Source: Nephromyces sp. MM_2019 (Eukaryota > Apicomplexa > Aconoidasida > Nephromycida). Taken from it: 11,262 nt of DNA. Every line of letters begins with the position of its first letter. The first letter of the stretch is position 1. A program made the position numbers and the translations under genes. Location of the stretch: positions 12,501 to 23,762 of the forward strand of contig JADHZB010002013.1 of the NCBI GenBank assembly GCA_015657535.1, written 5' to 3'. A model generated the notes under the pieces. That model had not been told where the DNA came from and searched no databases. It saw only the letters and a program-made list of their open reading frames with translations. Positions 8,801-11,262 of this stretch are shown here, piece after piece.

Positions 8801-9139
8801 AAAAACATCATTTTCTTCACCAAATTGTAATTTATCACCACTGTTGAGGACTATGTATTCGTTGGCTTTGCCTACACACTTCTTCCTTACTCCATTGATT
8901 ACTGTGCCCACAAAAGATGTGTCACACATTTGGAGTGATGGAGGTGAATCGGTGCTATCAATTTGTTTAGGGTCATTGGGGGGAGAGACTAACAGCAGTG
9001 AATGCCTCCGGCTAATCGTTGGGCCCTTCAAATTAATCGTACACCTTGGGTCACGGCCCAGTGTGTAAGGTGTATTTGGTTGTGTAGGAGGTAAGGACAC
9101 ACTGTGTTGTGTGTGTGGATTATATAATTTCCAACTCAT
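5899..9139 (-). CDS. NBN-like: Nibrin/NBS1-like protein, FHA-BRCT-BRCT (4 exons, 877 aa)
   Basis: NBS1 is the third subunit of the nuclear MRE11-RAD50-NBS1 complex, which senses DNA double-strand breaks. My model joins, on the minus strand, 9139-8716, 8452-8062, 7790-7424 and 7350-5899; all junctions are GT...AG and in phase. FHA domain, residues 3-118: GR at 28-29, ISRRH at 42-46, GTVIN at 78-82, SGDKLQFG at 100-107; the phosphothreonine-binding Arg, Ser, Arg and His are all present. BRCT1 is about 120-200 (IVRGIPILTPSFVRFL) and BRCT2 about 250-370 (FIFTNTLEIQ, then LLLECGG across a junction, then NEIGTSIF and CDPQ at 380-383). Human NBN, as I recall it, has matching SGDGITFG, CGRPIVKPEY, FIFLNA, AVVFGGG and EIGLAVIF in the same order. 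The spacing from FTPIV to RGIPI equals that of human YEPLV to GRPI. Residues 395-877 are Thr/His/Asn-rich and probably disordered. No exact MRE11-binding KNFKKF motif and no acidic FxY tail are visible. Start: MSWKLYNP resembles the human MWKLLP start. Confidence 0.85.
6535..6680 (-). repeat. coding TDTHTH repeat in the NBS1-like tail
   Basis: Short in-frame repeats read on the minus strand as TDTHTHLTDTHTHFIDTH and then DTHTTDTHTTDTH (roughly residues 618-667). On the plus strand the units are GTGTGTATCTGTGAGGT and GTGTGTATCTGTA. It is the densest of several CA-driven tracts in exon 4. Confidence 0.85.
7351..7423 (-). other. intron 3 of the NBS1-like gene
   Basis: 73 bp, donor GTAATA and acceptor ATCTTTACAG, phase 0 between Leu394 and Ala395. 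It separates the end of BRCT2 from the low-complexity tail exon. Frames on both sides run through it unspliced for some distance, so a longer exon cannot be ruled out on openness alone; the strong acceptor favours splicing. Confidence 0.75.
7791..8061 (-). other. intron 2 of the NBS1-like gene
   Basis: 271 bp, with a textbook donor GTAAGT and acceptor TGTCTTAG. It splits a Leu codon (TT|G, residue 272) inside BRCT2. The joined sequence QALLLECGGISL lines up with human SSAVVFGGG. The intron is full of CA/TA repeats; read unspliced from the downstream side it gives a spurious hydrophobic, Cys-rich N-terminal extension. Confidence 0.85.
8453..8715 (-). other. intron 1 of the NBS1-like gene
   Basis: 263 bp, donor GTATGT and acceptor TCCAACAG. 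It splits a Gly codon (G|GT, residue 142) between the FHA domain and BRCT1. It contains a (TA)n run near 8540-8563. The exact match of the resulting FHA-to-BRCT1 spacing to human NBN supports both splice sites. Confidence 0.8.
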
Positions 9140-9540
9140 TCTCTATGATCCTAATTGGGTATTAAGTGTGTGTGTAATCGCACTTTATGCATCTCATGTA
9201 ACTGATGTTGGGTTGTTTAGTTGGTGGAATATGTATGCATTTATAGGGTGTATGTATTGTGTGTTAGGCTGTAAGTCAGTGTTTGGGTGGGTGTGCCAGT
9301 GTGTGATGCAGTGTATGCTTTGTATGTGTATCCAATTGTGATACTCTGTGTGTGAGTATGTGAGTTTATCAGTCTGTTGTGCTGTATATGTGTATCAAGT
9401 TGTGAGAGTTCTGTGTGTGTATGTGAGTATAAGTATATCAGTCTGTGGTAATCCTTGGGTGAATTTCATTCAAAGGCCTGGGTAGATATGTAAGTGCTCA
9501 TTTGCCATAGTCTCTGTGTATGTATAGCCTTGAGTATATT
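9140..9540 (-). promoter_or_regulatory. upstream region of the NBS1-like gene
   Basis: Gene-free and TG-rich on the plus strand, that is, CA-rich on the sense strand of the NBS1-like gene. This mirrors the CA-rich block upstream of the RAP gene. It should hold the 5' UTR and promoter, but I see no recognisable core element. An imperfect duplication lies at about 9321-9447: a block containing TGTGTATC(C/A)A and ending ATCAGTCTGT, with the ATCAGTCTGT ends at 9368 and 9437. Confidence 0.45.
9321..9447. repeat. imperfect 62-69 bp direct duplication
   Basis: Two adjacent blocks share, in order, TGTAT(G/A)TGTGTATC-like sequence, AATTGTGA or AGTTGTGA, CTGTGTGTG, TATGTGAGT and ATCAGTCTGT. The second block is slightly longer because of a TATAAG insertion before the shared end. 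Confidence 0.6.
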
Positions 9541-9839
9541 AGTTATATTATATCATACTTTAAAATGTGTATAAATGATATATTAATTGATTTATATTTG
9601 CTTAATCCATAGCCTTGAATTGATAATCAAGTTGTGTAACTATGTCTAGTGTATTAAATTTCATATTGTTTTATTGAAACTGAGTAAATAGAGTATTCAA
9701 ATCTAAACTATGTTTATATATCTATTGATTTAATTGAAGACCTCCCTGTCTAATTTTAATCAAACTCTTCAGTGAAATATTCTTACTCAATATTGAAAAT
9801 ATATATCATAAATTTTCTAAAACAAAGTTTACGGAATAT

Positions 9840-10540
9840 ATATTTAGTGTAAATACATCAATTTATTTATTACGAAATATAATAATTTTAAACTAGCAGT
9901 GAGTTTGCCTAGTTAAGTTAAATAAAACAAGTGAGCAGATTGCTTAGGGTGTAATTGCATCAAATTTGTTTATTTTCAGATATGATTATATTATACTAGT
10001 GAAAACACATATTTTTCCATAACATATAACAAAGGTATGAATGATTAGAGTTTCAATACATTACTTTTGTTTGACTATCAGATTTAACAATAAACTGTTG
10101 AATATCTTTGAAAAATAAAAAATATAAAAAATCGAGTGTGCTTAGAGTGTGATTACATCAAAATTTATTATTGTATCATTATTTGTAATAGTAATGTTAA
10201 TTTTGGTAAATTATATATTTTAGATAAAACAAGACCACTTAATATAAGGTGCTTAGAGTGTGTATAGAGTGTAATTGCATATATTTAAGTTAGAATCATT
10301 AGACATAATTGTAAATAGGGTAAATAATTATGCTTAAAGTGTCATTACATCAAATTTATAATATATTTCTAGGTGTAATAATAAAATGGAAAATATATAT
10401 TTAAAAAAGCTAAACAAATATATATAGAGTATGCTTAGAGTGTCAATACATCGAATATATTTTATTGCTAGATATTTGATTTGATTTTTAAAATAATTTC
10501 AATTTAAGATTATAGTGTTCACAAGGTTAATTATTAATAT
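9840..10540. repeat. degenerate ~100-bp periodic repeat, about 7 units
   Basis: A conserved core near GCTTAGAGTGTNATTACATC followed by AAATTTATTA recurs at about 9843 (TTTAGTGTAAATACATCAAT), 9942 (GCTTAGGGTGTAATTGCATC), 10044 (TTAGAGTTTCAATACATTAC), 10140 (GCTTAGAGTGTGATTACATC), 10251 (GCTTAGAGTGTGTATAGAGT, then GTAATTGCAT), 10332 (GCTTAAAGTGTCATTACATC) and 10433 (GCTTAGAGTGTCAATACATC). Steps are about 99, 102, 96, 111, 81 and 101 bp. The sequence between cores is AT-rich and much less conserved. Function unknown. Confidence 0.75.
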
Positions 10541-10836
10541 TAAGAAATGCTATATTGTATTGAAAGATAATATGTATGTATGATTAGATAAAAATGAATA
10601 TAGGGTGGATATTATATTTTTTTACTTATAAATGTGTGGGGAAATTGTGTTATGTTTGACAAGTTTATATATACACTTTGGAAATACATTAACTGTAATA
10701 TATTTTGATATATAAAAGCAAGAAAGATTTGTGATAACATTTACAATAAATACTGTACAACATGTATAAAGCAAACTCAGAATTGTATATAATAAATAGC
10801 ACATAGAAATCAATTTGATTTTATTTATTTTTGCTT

Positions 10837-10983
10837 GTATACGTGCGTATTTTATGTAACTTAAGTTGTAGGAATTTCGCTTTATATATATACTGGGTAT
10901 ATTCATGTGTGTGTACTTTCATAATTATGTAAATGTAGTAGTATAATTAATATATAGTCAAGATAAAATATGTATACGTGCGT
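10837..10983. repeat. 13-bp direct repeat TGTATACGTGCGT
   Basis: TGTATACGTGCGT occurs at 10837-10849 and again at 10971-10983, 134 bp apart. It is notably richer in CpG (ACGTGCGT) than the surrounding DNA. It could be a paired transcription-factor site for the gene predicted beyond the right edge, or chance; no factor is assigned. Confidence 0.4.
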
Positions 10984-10996
10984 GTAGAATTTATAC

Positions 10997-11015
10997 ATTT
11001 GAGTGAAACTCAAAT
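10997..11015. other. short perfect inverted repeat (hairpin)
   Basis: ATTTGAGT, loop GAA, ACTCAAAT: 8-bp perfect arms around a 3-base loop. In AT-rich DNA this could arise by chance. It sits in the putative upstream region of the gene predicted beyond the right edge. Confidence 0.4.
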
Positions 11016-11262
11016 ATAAAATATTTGGGACTCGATGCATAATAATTTTTCTAATCACATTAGATACACACTACTAGTATAATCGAATAAATTTATTAAC
11101 ATTTGTTAAAACATCCAACACACCGAGCATACATCCATATATTTACACTAACACATACACATATACAAATACAAACACACATATGCACATACACAGATGC
11201 ATACACGCTTTCACAGACATATATATTCTCACACACACACACACCCTCAAATATATATATAT

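Larger units (their letters stand above)
9541..11262. other. gene-free AT-rich region at the right end
   Basis: No convincing exon on either strand. About 9541-9840 is AT-rich with little structure. A degenerate array with a period near 100 bp follows (9840-10540). About 10541-11090 is again AT-rich, with a small hairpin at 10997-11015 and a 13-bp direct repeat. From about 11105 to the edge the plus strand becomes CA-rich (ACACAC, CATACA), as it does upstream of the plus-strand RAP gene. I infer a plus-strand gene beyond the right edge. Confidence 0.6.

Noticed and set aside
8754..9068. Plus-strand 104-aa frame
   Set aside because: Antisense to the FHA exon, which has clear family residues on the minus strand.
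9111..9341. Plus-strand 76-aa Cys-rich frame
   Set aside because: It overlaps the FHA start and upstream TG-rich DNA; no motif.
10622..10906. Minus-strand 94-aa Ile/Tyr/Cys-rich frame
   Set aside because: Composition is what AT-rich random DNA gives. No domain, no splice partners and no THT signature seen in the other genes. A small novel membrane protein cannot be fully excluded.
1..11262. tRNA, rRNA or transposon genes
   Set aside because: I saw no tRNA-like box A/box B pair, no rRNA core sequence, and no transposase or reverse-transcriptase motif on either strand; a covariance-model scan was not possible.

Overview
The window looks like nuclear DNA of an apicomplexan parasite, most likely a piroplasm (Theileria/Cytauxzoon/Babesia-like). 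The evidence is a RAP-domain protein (a family greatly expanded in Apicomplexa), strongly AT-rich DNA, short GT...AG introns, compact gene spacing and standard stop codons. The genus is an inference. A striking genome-wide quirk is the mass of CA/TG microsatellite sequence. It runs through intergenic DNA, introns and even coding exons, where it is read as Thr-His-Thr-His tracts.

Layout, left to right. 1-150 is a 16-bp minisatellite. 151-1750 is gene-free upstream DNA with a 34-bp triplicate and a duplicated 15-bp element close to the first gene. 1751-2992 (+) is a single-exon gene for a 413-aa protein with a C-terminal RAP domain and a 12-copy NLETT repeat. 2993-3215 is a short spacer with a 23-bp minisatellite. 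3216-4847 (+) is a three-exon (perhaps four-exon) gene for a Pro/Gln/Tyr/His-rich low-complexity protein of unknown function. 4848-5898 separates two convergent genes and holds a large 20-bp minisatellite. 5899-9139 (-) is a four-exon gene whose spliced product (877 aa) has the FHA-BRCT-BRCT layout of Nibrin/NBS1, the third subunit of the MRE11-RAD50-NBS1 DNA double-strand-break complex. 9140-11262 is gene-free and contains a degenerate array with a period of roughly 100 bp.

The main biological point is the NBS1 candidate, which is visible only after splicing. In unspliced reading frames it breaks into four unrelated-looking pieces, each low-complexity at its edges. All three splice junctions join in phase, and the spacing between the FHA end and BRCT1 matches human NBN as I recall it. 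A second pattern is that CA runs lie on the sense strand of all three genes and of their upstream DNA, so CA/TG polarity flips with transcription direction. From that pattern I infer a minus-strand gene beyond the left edge and a plus-strand gene beyond the right edge.

The three genes do not form a pathway. The RAP protein is probably an organellar RNA factor, the NBS1-like protein a nuclear DNA-repair factor, and the P/Q/Y/H-rich protein is unassigned.
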